Assembly: GCF_004571065.1 (NCBI RefSeq)
Contig: NZ_SPQN01000006.1
Location: forward strand, 1 to 64,000
Reading direction: 5' to 3'
From: Geodermatophilus sp. DF01-2
Lineage (GTDB): Bacteria > Actinomycetota > Actinomycetes > Mycobacteriales > Geodermatophilaceae
Length of the DNA stretch: 64,000 bases
The position numbers were made by a program, and so were the translations under genes. A model generated the notes under the pieces. The model ran no database searches and was not told the DNA's origin. It saw nothing but the letters and a program-made list of their open reading frames with translations. Of this stretch, positions 27,098 through 35,696 are shown piece by piece (position 1 is the first letter of the stretch; every line of letters begins with the position of its first letter).

Positions 27098-27960
27098 GAC
27101 GACGGGTCCCGGTCGGGGTAGCGGGCGCGGGCCAGCGCGTACACGCCGAACGCGGCGAACCCGGCGGCTACCGCGCCCAGCAGCCAGGGCCCCGCGCTGA
27201 CCGAGGCGATCGCGGTCAGCGCGCCGTCCAGGCCGGTGGCGGTGGAGACGTCGGCGGTCGTGGCCGCCCGCCACAGCAGCACCCCGACCAGGCCGAACGC
27301 TATGCCCTTGGCCATGTACCCGACGCGCCCCAGGGCCTCGATCAGCGGCTCCCAGCGGTCGGGAGCCGCGGGCAGGTCGATGTCCTTCATGAAGCCTCCG
27401 GTCAATCCGCGGACCAAGGTGTAGACACCTACGGCGACCACGCCGACCGCCACGGTGAGGACCAGCGCGGCCCCGCCGGGGATGCCCAGCGTCTCGCCGG
27501 TGAGCTCGCGCAACCGCTCGTCGGCCTCGTACTCCAGACCGAAGGCGAACAGCAGTCCGGTGAACCCGAGAACGGCGTAGACGGCGGCCTTGGCCAGGCA
27601 CCTCGCGCAGACGAACGCCGTCCGCCAGCGGTGCTGCGGGTCGAGGAGCCCGTGCCACCACAGCAGCACCTCGCCGGCCTGCCACAGCGCCAGGGAGAAC
27701 AGGCCTACGCCGATCAGCCAGAGCAGCGCCGTCCCGCCGGGGGTGGCGGCGACCGTCTGCAGGGCGCCCGTCTGGTCGGCGTCGGTGTGGGTGCTGCCCA
27801 GGGCCAGCTGCACCGCCAGCCAGCCGATGAGCAGGTGCAGGACGCCGTAGGCGACCAGGCCCACGCGGGCGACCGCCTCGAGCACCGGGTGGTCGGTGAC
27901 CTCGCGGGCGTGCTCGACCAACCGGTGGACGCGGTCGAGCAGCGGGCGGGCGGTCGGCAC
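27094..27960 (-). CDS. DUF1206 membrane protein, second tandem copy
   Basis: A 288-residue membrane protein built from three DUF1206 repeats of two helices each. Each unit starts with a variant of ARVGLVAYGVLHLLIGWLA: residues about 33, then the middle unit CLAKAAVYAVLGFTGLLF, then LGRVGYMAKGIAFGLVGVLL. Function unknown. A GTG start was chosen; it lacks a strong ribosome site and lies 23 bases after the upstream paralog's stop. Sits between its paralog and DUF2254 in one operon. Confidence 0.82.
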   Translation of the reverse strand: MPTARPLLDRVHRLVEHAREVTDHPVLEAVARVGLVAYGVLHLLIGWLAVQLALGSTHTDADQTGALQTVAATPGGTALLWLIGVGLFSLALWQAGEVLLWWHGLLDPQHRWRTAFVCARCLAKAAVYAVLGFTGLLFAFGLEYEADERLRELTGETLGIPGGAALVLTVAVGVVAVGVYTLVRGLTGGFMKDIDLPAAPDRWEPLIEALGRVGYMAKGIAFGLVGVLLWRAATTADVSTATGLDGALTAIASVSAGPWLLGAVAAGFAAFGVYALARARYPDRDPSS

Positions 27961-27983
27961 CGGACGATCGTGCGGGACGGAGC

Positions 27984-28835
27984 TCAGGTCCGCTCGGGGT
28001 AGCGGGCCCGGACCAGGCAGAAGGCGCCGAACGCGGCGATGCCGATGGCGACGACGGTGAGCAGCACCTGGCCGAAGGGCACGGCCAGGAGACTGCGCAG
28101 GGCGCCGTCCAGGCCGCTGGCCGCGGCCGGGTCGACGGTGACCGCCGCCCACACCAGCAGCACCCCCACCAGGCCGAACGCGACCCCCTTGGCTGGGTAG
28201 CCGGCCTGCCCGAGGCGGGTGACCAGGCGGGTGGCCTCCGGCGGGGCCTCGCGGAGGTCGATCTCCTCGAGGAACCGCTTGGCGACGCCCTTGTGCACCA
28301 GGTACACGCCGATGCCGACGATGGCCAGACCGATCAACCCCACCAGCCACCGCCCGGCGGGCCAGCCGAAGATGCCGGCGGCGGCCTGCTGCTGCTGGCC
28401 ACCGGACTGCCCCCCGCCGGTGGCGTACCGGACCGCCAGCGCCGCGAGCACCGCGTAGACGACGGCCTTGGCCACCGACTTGACGACCGTGACGACCGCC
28501 TTCTTCCGCGCGTCCCCGGACGCGGACAGGCCGCTGCGCCAGCGCAGCACCTCGGCCGCCTGCCACACGGCCAGCGCGACCATCCCGGCCGCGACCACCC
28601 ACAGGAGCACCGCTCCGAACGGCTGCTGGGCCAGGGTGGCGAGCGCGCCGCCCTGGTCGGCCTGCGGCGCACTGCCGCCGACGCCCCAGGCCAGCTGGAC
28701 GGCCAGCCAGGTGATCAGCAGGTGCACCACGCCGTAGGCCACCAGGCCGACCCGGGCCAGGTGCTCCAGGGTGTCGCTGTCACCCGCCCGGCCCGCGGCT
28801 CCCGCGGCCTGACCGATCGTCCCGCGCCCGCCCAT
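27984..28835 (-). CDS. DUF1206 membrane protein, first tandem copy
   Basis: A 283-residue paralog of the following gene with the same three-unit layout (LARVGLVAYGVVHLLITWLA, VAKAVVYAVLAALAV, LGQAGYPAKGVAFGLVGVLL). The C-terminal ends of both paralogs are near-identical in pattern (ARYPER/ARYPDR), consistent with tandem duplication. A Gln/Gly-rich loop (GGGQSGGQQQQ) lies between units two and three. ATG preceded by GGAGGAGCG. First gene of the operon. Confidence 0.85.
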   Translation of the reverse strand: MGGRGTIGQAAGAAGRAGDSDTLEHLARVGLVAYGVVHLLITWLAVQLAWGVGGSAPQADQGGALATLAQQPFGAVLLWVVAAGMVALAVWQAAEVLRWRSGLSASGDARKKAVVTVVKSVAKAVVYAVLAALAVRYATGGGQSGGQQQQAAAGIFGWPAGRWLVGLIGLAIVGIGVYLVHKGVAKRFLEEIDLREAPPEATRLVTRLGQAGYPAKGVAFGLVGVLLVWAAVTVDPAAASGLDGALRSLLAVPFGQVLLTVVAIGIAAFGAFCLVRARYPERT

Positions 28836-29223
28836 GGCTCGCTCCTCCCACGTCCGCACGGCACCGTGCGACTGGTCAGCGTGGCACAGCGCGGGTCCGG
28901 CCGACAGGCGACGGAGCGCCGGTCAGCCGCTGAGGCGGAGTCGCTCGAGCGCGGAAACCGTCACCGAGCGACTCCGCTCGGGCGTGGAGGCAACCACAGC
29001 AGCCCCGGGCCACCGAGCGCAGCGCCGTGTTGTGCGCGGCCGGATGCGCCATCCGTGACGACGTCCCCTCCACGTGCTCCGCCTCGGTCGTCACGCCGCT
29101 CCCCGCTCCGCCGGCCGCTGTGCCACGGCGGCGCGGGCGGCGTGACACGGCTCTCGCCGGACCGCCGTGGCCGGGCCGCGCCGGGCCGCGGTCGCCGTCC
29201 GCCGGTGGGGGACACTGACAGCC
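28836..29223. other. Divergent intergenic region with hairpin
   Basis: About 390 bases between divergent genes. It holds a 13-bp perfect inverted repeat (GCGGAGTCGCTCG at 28935-28947, complement at 28965-28977, 17-base loop). Because both neighbours point away from it, it is not an ordinary terminator and may be regulatory or the relic of a lost gene. I see no credible coding sequence. Confidence 0.45.
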
Positions 29224-29847
29224 GTGGCGAGTGGTGCAGCGGCGGCGGCGGTGGAGCGGACGAGCCCGGAGCAGGCCCGCCGGGCCTGGCCCCGGTGGCT
29301 GGCCGGCGGCGTCGCGCTGCTGGTCGTCGCCGTGGTCGCGGTGTTCTGGGAGGCCGGCGGCGCCCGGCTGCTGCTCGGCGTGGCCGGTGTGCTGACCGCG
29401 GGGCGCGGCGCGGTGCTGGCCGCCTCCGGTCGCGGCCGGGTCGCGGGTGTCGCGGCGCTCGTCGTCGGTGCGGTCGCGGTCGCGGTCGCGCTGGGGCCCG
29501 CGGGCGCCGCGAGCCGGGTGCTGCTGGTGGCCGTGCCGGCCGGGCTGCTCGTCGGGGCGCTGGCGCTCCTCGGCCGCGGCGGGGCGGTGCGCCGCAGCGG
29601 CCAGGCCGCACTGGTCTGGTGGACGCTGGTCACCGGCCTGCTGGCCACGACCGGCCTGGTCGCCGGCTGGGACCGCGCCGCCGACGGCGCCACGGTCGTC
29701 GGAGCCCTCGGCCTCGGCCTGCTCGGTGTCGTCCTGCTCGTCGGATCCGCCAGCCTGCGCGCCATCGCCACCCGGCCCGCCCCGGCCCGCCCGGCGGCCT
29801 GTGCCGGCTGTGCGTGCGGCGCCGGCGGCTGCGGCGTGCCGCGCTGA
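29224..29847 (+). CDS. Membrane protein with Cys-rich C-terminal tail
   Basis: A 207-residue protein with about six hydrophobic helices and no recognised family. The helices are nearly pure Ala/Val/Leu/Gly (WLAGGVALLVVAVVAVFW, GVAALVVGAVAVAVALG). The tail after the last helix is CAGCACGAGGCGVPR, with Cys in a C-x2-C-x-C-x4-C arrangement that could bind metal or form disulfides. GTG start chosen just before the first charged segment. It precedes the macro-SIR2 gene by 65 bases on the same strand. Confidence 0.6.
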   Translation: MASGAAAAAVERTSPEQARRAWPRWLAGGVALLVVAVVAVFWEAGGARLLLGVAGVLTAGRGAVLAASGRGRVAGVAALVVGAVAVAVALGPAGAASRVLLVAVPAGLLVGALALLGRGGAVRRSGQAALVWWTLVTGLLATTGLVAGWDRAADGATVVGALGLGLLGVVLLVGSASLRAIATRPAPARPAACAGCACGAGGCGVPR

Positions 29848-29911
29848 GCCCCGGCCGCCGCGGATAGCGGCCGATCCCGTACCGGTTCGCCGCCGACCGG
29901 ACGGGGCACCC

Positions 29912-29931
29912 CGTGTCCGTGAGCGGACACG
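29912..29931 (+). promoter_or_regulatory. Perfect 8-bp inverted repeat over the SIR2 gene start
   Basis: CGTGTCCG and CGGACACG (29912-29919, 29924-29931) with a 4-base loop span the start codon of the macro-SIR2 gene. In RNA this would hide the start in a hairpin; in DNA it could be an operator. Alternative GTG codons at 29919 and 29931 also fall in it. Confidence 0.5.
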
Positions 29932-31550
29932 TGTTCGTCGTCGGGGCCGACCTCCGGCGGCTGGTCTGCGACGACGTCCTGGTGCCCACCGACCGGTCCC
30001 TGCGCGTCACCCCCGGATGGCGCCGGCTGCTGCCGGACGACCTCGTGGCCAGCGAGGACTCCCACGGCCTCTGCCTGGACCTGGTCTGGCGCGACAGCGA
30101 GCGGGTGCTCGAGGTGTCCGGCGGGCGGGCGGACGGCCGGGCGCAGCAGCGGCTGTGGCTGGTCGACACCGTCGACGACGGGGAGGGCGACCCCGACGAC
30201 GCGCTGCGCTGGATCGTCGACGGGGCGCGCGAGGCGCTCGCCGCCGTCGCGCGGCAGGAGGTTTCCGCGCCCGTGCACGGGCGGGCCCGCCGGCTGGTCG
30301 CGCTGCCGGCCCTCGGCACCGGCTGGGGCGGGGCCGCCGGGCTGCGCGGGACGCTGCTGCAGCAGCTGCTGCCCGTGCTGCGCGAGTGCGCGGCCGCGCA
30401 CGGCCTCGACGTCGCGCTCGTGCTGCGCGGGCCGAGCGACCTGGCCGCGGCGCAGCGGGTGCGCCGGGCCGAGCCGGACAGCTGGGACCTGCCCGGGCAC
30501 CTGCGGGAGCTCGCCGAGGATCTCGGCGAGCGGGCCCGCCGCGGGCAGCTGGCCGCGTTCGTCGGCGCCGGGGTGAGCGCCGCCGCCGGGCTGCCCACCT
30601 GGGAGCAGTTGCTCGACGAGCTGGCCGAGCGGGCCGGACTGGACGAGGCGCTGCGCACGGGGCTGTCCCGGCTGCCGGCCCAGGACGCCGCCGCCCTGCT
30701 GGCCCGCGAGCTCGGCCGCGAGGAGGTGGAGGGCTTCGTCGGGGAGCGGTTCGGGCCGGGGCAGTACGCGCTGGCGCACGCGCTGATCGCCGACCTGCCG
30801 GTGCAGGAGTTCGTCACCACCAACTACGACCCGCTGGTCGAGCTCGTCGCCGCCGACATCGGCCGCGACCTGTCGGTGCTCCCGTTCGACGACGCGGAGC
30901 CGGGCCGGCCGTGGCTGCTCAAGCTGCACGGGGACGCCGCCCATCCGGCGAGCGTCGTGCTGACCCGCGAGGAGTACCTGCAGCTCGGCGACTCCCGCGC
31001 GGCGCTGGCCGGGGTGCTGCACTCCCTGCTGCTCACCCGGCACGTCCTCTTCGTCGGCACCTCGCTGCAGGACGACGACCTGATCCGCATCGCCCACCAG
31101 GTGCGCAGCGCGATCCAGGCCCCGGGCGCGGCGTCGCGCCGGCGCAGCGGCACCGTCCTGGCGCTGCGGGAGGACCCGGCCCGCGCCCGGCTCTGGGAGC
31201 AGGACGTGCAGACGGTGGCGATGGCTCCGGCCGACACCCCGCCGGCCGAGGCGGCCCGCCTGCTGGAGGTGCTGCTCGACCTCATCGGGTGCCTGTCCAC
31301 CCCGCCGACCGGCTACCTGCTCGACCCGGCCTACTCCGGGATGCTCGACGAGGAGGAGCGGGCGCTGGCCGGGGCGCTGCAGCAGGTGGAGCGCGCCGTG
31401 CCCGGAGGGGCGACGGCGTCGGCGACCGGCGAGGTGGCCGCGCTGCTGCGCCGGCTGGGCTCGCAGGGTCGCGCGACGCGCGAGCGGACGCCGGCGGACC
31501 AGGCCAGCACGCCGAACGACGACCGCCTGCAGCAGCAACGCCCCGGGTGA
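29913..31550 (+). CDS. Macro-like domain fused to SIR2-like domain
   Basis: A 545-residue protein. Residues 205-435 form a SIR2-like domain of the SIR2_2 type: GAGVSAAAGLPTW near 218, VTTNYD near 301-306 with the conserved Asn, KLHGD with the probable catalytic His339, and VGTSLQDDD. Such domains are NAD+ hydrolases in anti-phage systems or protein deacylases. Residues 1-185 resemble a macro (ADP-ribose-binding) fold: GADLRRLVCDDVLVPTD at the N-terminus and LPALGTGWGG near 131, the usual glycine-rich loop. No zinc-finger cysteines as in classic sirtuins. The combination suggests NAD+/ADP-ribose sensing and consumption, possibly in immunity or stress; that function is inference. Followed directly by a dispersed repeat. 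Confidence 0.72.
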   Translation: MSVSGHVFVVGADLRRLVCDDVLVPTDRSLRVTPGWRRLLPDDLVASEDSHGLCLDLVWRDSERVLEVSGGRADGRAQQRLWLVDTVDDGEGDPDDALRWIVDGAREALAAVARQEVSAPVHGRARRLVALPALGTGWGGAAGLRGTLLQQLLPVLRECAAAHGLDVALVLRGPSDLAAAQRVRRAEPDSWDLPGHLRELAEDLGERARRGQLAAFVGAGVSAAAGLPTWEQLLDELAERAGLDEALRTGLSRLPAQDAAALLARELGREEVEGFVGERFGPGQYALAHALIADLPVQEFVTTNYDPLVELVAADIGRDLSVLPFDDAEPGRPWLLKLHGDAAHPASVVLTREEYLQLGDSRAALAGVLHSLLLTRHVLFVGTSLQDDDLIRIAHQVRSAIQAPGAASRRRSGTVLALREDPARARLWEQDVQTVAMAPADTPPAEAARLLEVLLDLIGCLSTPPTGYLLDPAYSGMLDEEERALAGALQQVERAVPGGATASATGEVAALLRRLGSQGRATRERTPADQASTPNDDRLQQQRPG

Positions 31551-31697
31551 GAGAGGACTACCCTTCCCCCCACGCCCGGCCCCCTCCAGGGGCACCGCCG
31601 CGAGCGTGCGAGCGGTGGGAGGAGGGGGTCCTTCTGCTGGAAGGCGGCCGTTCCAGTACGTCACCAGGCCCGCGGCGGGACCCTGCAGAGGGGCCGC
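31551..31697 (-). repeat. Dispersed inverted-repeat element, copy 6
   Basis: Read on the minus strand the segment at about 31573-31634 gives AAGGACCCCCTCCTCCC, loop CGCTCGCACGCTCG, and TGGAGGGGGCC. Further degenerate halves lie on both sides. It starts right after the stop of the macro-SIR2 gene and fills most of the gap before the P450. Confidence 0.65.
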
Positions 31698-31752
31698 CGT
31701 CTCACGTGAGCCGGTGGTGTGCGGAGCTGGTGGCCTGGGCACCGGTCCCCTC

Positions 31753-32988
31753 GTGCGTCGACCCCGTCTCGAGAACAGTGCCCTCCTCCTCGCCAGGGGC
31801 TACGGCTGGCTCCCCGACGCCCGGCGGGCGCGCGGCCGGCGCACCGTCGCCGTCCGGCTCGGGGGCATGCCGGCGCTGGGGATCGAGGGTCCCGACGCCG
31901 CCCGCTTCCTCTACGACGAGGACCACGTGCGCCGCTCGCACGCCATCCCCGAGCCGGTGCGGGGGACCCTGTTCGGCAAGGGCGCGGTGCACACCCTCGA
32001 CGGGCAGCAGCACCGGGTGCGCAAGGCGATGTTCGTGTCCCTGCTCATGGACGACGCCCGGATCACGGCGCTGGTCGAGCGGGCCACCGCCGCCTGGGAC
32101 GCCGCGGTGCCGGGCTGGGCCGGCCGGGAGCGGATCGTCCTGTTCGACGAGGCGGCCGAGGTCATCACCCGCGCGATCTGCGACTGGGCCGGCGTCCCGG
32201 TGACCGACGACGAGGTGCCCTCGCTCGCCCGCGACCTGACCGCGATGGTCGACGGCTTCGCCACCGCCGGGCCGCGGCACTGGCGCGCCCGGCGGGCCCG
32301 CGGCCGCCGTGAGGCGTGGCTGGCGCGGCTGGTGGAGGACGTGCGCAGCGGTGCCACCACGGTGTCCGGGAGCTCGGTGGTCGACGCGGTCGCGCGGCAC
32401 CGCGACGCCGACGGGGAGCGGCTCGACCCGCGCACCGCCGCGGTGGAGGTGATCAACGTCATCCGGCCGACCGCGGCGATCAGCTGGTTCCTCGCCTTCT
32501 CCGGGCACGCGCTCGTCCGGTGGCCGCGGTACTGCGAGCGGCTGGCCGCCGGCGTCCCCGGGTTCGCCGAGGCCTGGGCGCACGAGGTGTGCCGCTTCTA
32601 CCCCTTCGCGCCGTTCATCGGTGGCCGGGCGCCGCGCGCGGTGGAGTGGGACGGCGAACGGGTGCCGGCCGGCGCGATGGTGCTCCTCGACCTCTACGGC
32701 CAGAACCACGACCCCGACCTGTGGGGCGACCCCTACAGCTTCCGGCCGGAGCGCTTCCTCGACCGCGAGATCGGCGCCTTCGAGCTGGTGCCGCAGGGCG
32801 CGGGCGACCCGCGCACCAACCACCGCTGTCCGGGCGAGCAGATCGTCGTCGCCGTCCTGGCGGCGCTCTCCATCCGGCTGGCCCGCCTGCAGGCCGACGT
32901 CCCGGAGCAGGACCTGTCGATCTCGCTGCGGCGCATCCCGGCCAAACCCGTCAGCGGCGTGGTGCTGCGGGTGCGCGGCACCGACTGA
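31753..32988 (+). CDS. CYP152-type cytochrome P450 peroxygenase
   Basis: A 411-residue P450 that most resembles the CYP152 fatty-acid peroxygenases (P450-BSbeta, SPalpha, OleT). The I-helix carries IRPT at 237-240, placing Arg and Pro where CYP152 enzymes have them instead of the Thr/acid pair needed for O2 activation. The heme loop is QGAGDPRTNHRCPGE with Cys359, also CYP152-like. Such enzymes use H2O2 to alpha/beta-hydroxylate or decarboxylate fatty acids and need no reductase, in line with none being adjacent. The GTG at RRPRLENSALLL fits the family N-terminus. Substrate inferred from family only. Confidence 0.85.
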   Translation: MRRPRLENSALLLARGYGWLPDARRARGRRTVAVRLGGMPALGIEGPDAARFLYDEDHVRRSHAIPEPVRGTLFGKGAVHTLDGQQHRVRKAMFVSLLMDDARITALVERATAAWDAAVPGWAGRERIVLFDEAAEVITRAICDWAGVPVTDDEVPSLARDLTAMVDGFATAGPRHWRARRARGRREAWLARLVEDVRSGATTVSGSSVVDAVARHRDADGERLDPRTAAVEVINVIRPTAAISWFLAFSGHALVRWPRYCERLAAGVPGFAEAWAHEVCRFYPFAPFIGGRAPRAVEWDGERVPAGAMVLLDLYGQNHDPDLWGDPYSFRPERFLDREIGAFELVPQGAGDPRTNHRCPGEQIVVAVLAALSIRLARLQADVPEQDLSISLRRIPAKPVSGVVLRVRGTD

Positions 32989-33082
32989 ACCGGGCCGGTC
33001 GCGCTCCGTCGTGGGCGCGCCGGGGACGACGGCGGTCGTCGGTACCGCGTGGTGTCATCGCAGCCCGGGGATGGGGGGATGC

Positions 33083-33286
33083 ATGGGCAGGTGGCTCGTG
33101 CCGCTGATGGGTGTCGTCGGTCTGCTGACGCTGGTCGTCGGCGTGGTCTGGGCCGAGTTCGACCGGGGTTCGATGGGCGGCGTCGGCGTCGTGGGTTACG
33201 GCGCTCTCCTGCTGGTCGTGGCCGCCGCGGCCGCCGTGGCCGTCGAGGCGCAGGGCCGCCGCCGCCCCACCTCGCCGCGCCGCTGA
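33083..33286 (+). CDS. Small two-helix membrane protein
   Basis: A 67-residue hydrophobic protein: WLVPLMGVVGLLTLVVGVVW and VVGYGALLLVVAAAAAVAV are helices, the tail is basic (GRRRPTSPRR). No family recognised. The second of two in-frame ATGs has the better GGGGGGA ribosome site; the first at 33071 is possible. It lies 94 bases after the P450 and ends at a repeat copy. Confidence 0.5.
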   Translation: MGRWLVPLMGVVGLLTLVVGVVWAEFDRGSMGGVGVVGYGALLLVVAAAAAVAVEAQGRRRPTSPRR

Positions 33287-33386
33287 GGAAGGACCCTCCT
33301 GCAGGCAGAAGGACCCCGTCCTCCTCACCTCTCGCAGGCTCGGGGCGAGCCTCGGGACGGGGCCGGAGGAGGTAGGGGGTCCTTCC
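33287..33386. repeat. Dispersed inverted-repeat element, copy 7 (nested)
   Basis: The clearest nested copy: outer arms GGAAGGACCCTCC (33287 onward) and TAGGGGGTCCTTCC (to 33386) enclose a full inner element AAGGACCCCGTCC .. CTCTCGCAGGCTCGGGG .. GGGACGGGGCC. It fills the entire gap between the small membrane gene stop and the helD stop. Confidence 0.8.
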
Positions 33387-35696
33387 TCAGGACAGGCGGG
33401 CGAGCTCCGCGGGCAGCGCGCCGGGGGAGAGGACGCCGAGCCGCTGGGTGGCCCGGGTGAGCGCGACGTAGAGGTCGTTGTGCCCGCGCACCCCCTCGTC
33501 GAGGACCCGCCGCGGATCGACGACGAGCACCGCGTCGAACTCCAGCCCCTTGGCCTCGGCCGGGGCGAGGACCACCGGGCCCAGGGAGGAGTCGGCGTCG
33601 GGGCCGGACGAGACGCCGCCCAGCTGCGAGGAGACCGCGGCCGCGAGCTCGGCGACCCGGCTGGCCGGCGCGACCACGGCGGTGGTGCCCTCCTCCACCG
33701 CCCACTCCGCGGTGACCTCGGCGACCCGGTCGGCCAGCCGGGCCTCGCCGGTCACCTCCGCCCACGGCGCGGCGGTGCCCGGCCGGACCGAGCGGGGCGC
33801 GCCGGCCCCGGTGCCGCCCGCGGCGAGGACGTCGGCGGCGACGGCCATGATCTCGGCCGGCGTCCGGTAGTTGACGGTGAGCTCCTCGAGCCGCCACGCG
33901 TCGCCGACGTGCGGGCGCAGCGTCTCGTCCCAGGCGGCGGCACCGGCCAGGGTGCCGGTCTGCGCGAGGTCGCCGACCGCGGTCATCGACCGGGTGGGGC
34001 AGCGGCGCACCAGCAGCCGCCAGGCCATGGGGGAGAGCTCCTGGGCCTCGTCGACGACGACGTGGCCGAAGGTCCAGGTGCGGTCGGCGGCGGCCCGCTC
34101 GGCGGTGCTGCGGGTGTCGACCGCCCGCTGCCGGTCGGCCAGCTCCTCGGCGCTGATCAGGTCGCCCGCGCTCAGGACCTCGGCCTCCAGGTGCTCGTCC
34201 TCGAGGTCGATGGAGCGCGAGCCGTGCAGCACGTCGAGGGTCTCCTGGGCCTCGGCCAGCCGCCGGCGGCGGTCCCGCTCGGCGCGGGCCCGCTGCGCGC
34301 TGTCGTCGAAGCCGAGCAGCTCCTCGGCCTCCTCCAGCAGCGGGACGTCGGCCGGCGTCCACTGCTCCGAGGACATGGCCGACCCCCGCGGACGGTGCAG
34401 CAGCGCGCGGTCGGCGTCGTCCCACCCGGGGGTGGCGGCGGCGATCCGGGCGGGGTCGGCGAACAGGTCGGTGAGCAGCCGCTCGGGGGTCAGCACCGGC
34501 CACAGGTCGTCGACCAGCAGCCGGACGGCGGGCTCCTCGGCGACCTCGCGGCGCAGCGCGGCGACGTCCTCCCGGTCGAGGAGGTCGGCCGCGTCGATGC
34601 CGGTGCCGATGCGTTCGGCGTAGCGCCGGGTCAGCAGGTCGACGACGCGGCGGGCGAACACCGGTCGGGCCAGGTTGTGCAGCCGCTCGGCCCTGCGCGC
34701 GGCGGCCTGCGCGCGCCGCACGTCGACCGGCCGCAGCCGCAGGGCGAAGCCGTCGACGGTCACCTCGCGTGGCGCGTCGGGCACGACCTGCCGGCCGGCG
34801 ACGGCGCGCTCGAGCACCTCGACCATCTCCAGCCGGCCCTTGACCCCGGCGGCCTCCGGCGACTCGACCCCGCGGGCGTCGAGGCCCGGCCGCAGCTGGC
34901 CCAGGCCGGCCAGCAGCACGCCGGTCTCGCCGAGCGAGGGCAGCACGTCGGCGATGTAGCGCAGGAACGTCGGGGTGGGGCCGACGACGAGCAGGCCGCG
35001 GCGGGCCAGCCGCTCGCGGTGGGTGTAGAGCAGGTAGGCCGCGCGGTGCAGCGCGACGGCCGTCTTGCCGGTGCCCGGCCCGCCCTGGACGACGAGGACG
35101 CCGCGGTCGTCGGCGCGGATGATGCGGTCCTGCTCGGCCTGGATGGTGCGGACGATGTCGGTCATCCGGCCGGTGCGGGCGGTGTCGAGGGCGGCCATGA
35201 GCGCGGCCTCGCCGGTGAGGCCGGACCCGGCGACCCCGTCGGTCAGCACCTCGTCGTCCAGCCGGACGACGGTGCGCCCACGGGTGCGGATGTGCCGGCG
35301 GCGCGCCACGCCCAGCGGGTGCACCGGGGTGGCGGTGTAGAAGGGACGCGCGGCCGGCGCGCGCCAGTCGACCAGGGCGGGGTCGCCACCGGCGTCGTCG
35401 GCGGCCAGCCCGATCCGGCCGATGTAGAGCGGGCCGTCGCCGGTGCGGTCGATGCGGCCGACGCAGAGGCCCGCCTCGGCGGCGTCCAGGGCGGTGACCC
35501 GCTCGGTCTGGAACCGAACCGTGGCGTCGCGCTCCTGCAGGGCTTGCGGGTCGACGGCGGGCCACGCGATGGCCTGCCGCAACCGCTGCTCGGCCAGGTC
35601 GCGGGCGGCGTCGAGCCGGCCGTAGAGCTCCTTGACGTACTGCTGCTCGGCGTCGATCTCGGGGTGGGGTACGGCATCGTGCTGCGTCGTCGACAC
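33387..35696 (-). CDS. HelD/HelR-like RNA polymerase-associated ATPase
   Basis: A 769-residue superfamily I helicase-like ATPase. The N-terminal 190 residues begin with a coiled EQQYVKELYGRLDAARDLAEQ segment typical of HelD, then Walker A QGGPGTGKTAVALHR near 205, DEAQELSPMAWRLL (motif II) near 555, GDLAQTGT (motif III), VNYRTPAEIM and the C-terminal ALTRATQRLGVL (motif VI). HelD proteins pull stalled or drug-bound RNA polymerase off DNA; actinobacterial HelR versions confer rifamycin tolerance. GTG start with a GGAGGAAGAG ribosome site. An unusual nested inverted repeat lies about 140 bases upstream. Confidence 0.88.
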   Translation of the reverse strand: MSTTQHDAVPHPEIDAEQQYVKELYGRLDAARDLAEQRLRQAIAWPAVDPQALQERDATVRFQTERVTALDAAEAGLCVGRIDRTGDGPLYIGRIGLAADDAGGDPALVDWRAPAARPFYTATPVHPLGVARRRHIRTRGRTVVRLDDEVLTDGVAGSGLTGEAALMAALDTARTGRMTDIVRTIQAEQDRIIRADDRGVLVVQGGPGTGKTAVALHRAAYLLYTHRERLARRGLLVVGPTPTFLRYIADVLPSLGETGVLLAGLGQLRPGLDARGVESPEAAGVKGRLEMVEVLERAVAGRQVVPDAPREVTVDGFALRLRPVDVRRAQAAARRAERLHNLARPVFARRVVDLLTRRYAERIGTGIDAADLLDREDVAALRREVAEEPAVRLLVDDLWPVLTPERLLTDLFADPARIAAATPGWDDADRALLHRPRGSAMSSEQWTPADVPLLEEAEELLGFDDSAQRARAERDRRRRLAEAQETLDVLHGSRSIDLEDEHLEAEVLSAGDLISAEELADRQRAVDTRSTAERAAADRTWTFGHVVVDEAQELSPMAWRLLVRRCPTRSMTAVGDLAQTGTLAGAAAWDETLRPHVGDAWRLEELTVNYRTPAEIMAVAADVLAAGGTGAGAPRSVRPGTAAPWAEVTGEARLADRVAEVTAEWAVEEGTTAVVAPASRVAELAAAVSSQLGGVSSGPDADSSLGPVVLAPAEAKGLEFDAVLVVDPRRVLDEGVRGHNDLYVALTRATQRLGVLSPGALPAELARLS

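Noticed and set aside
28876-29218. Small open frames between the DUF1206 and Cys-tail genes
   Set aside because: No ribosome site, no family similarity, and codon pattern unlike neighbouring genes.
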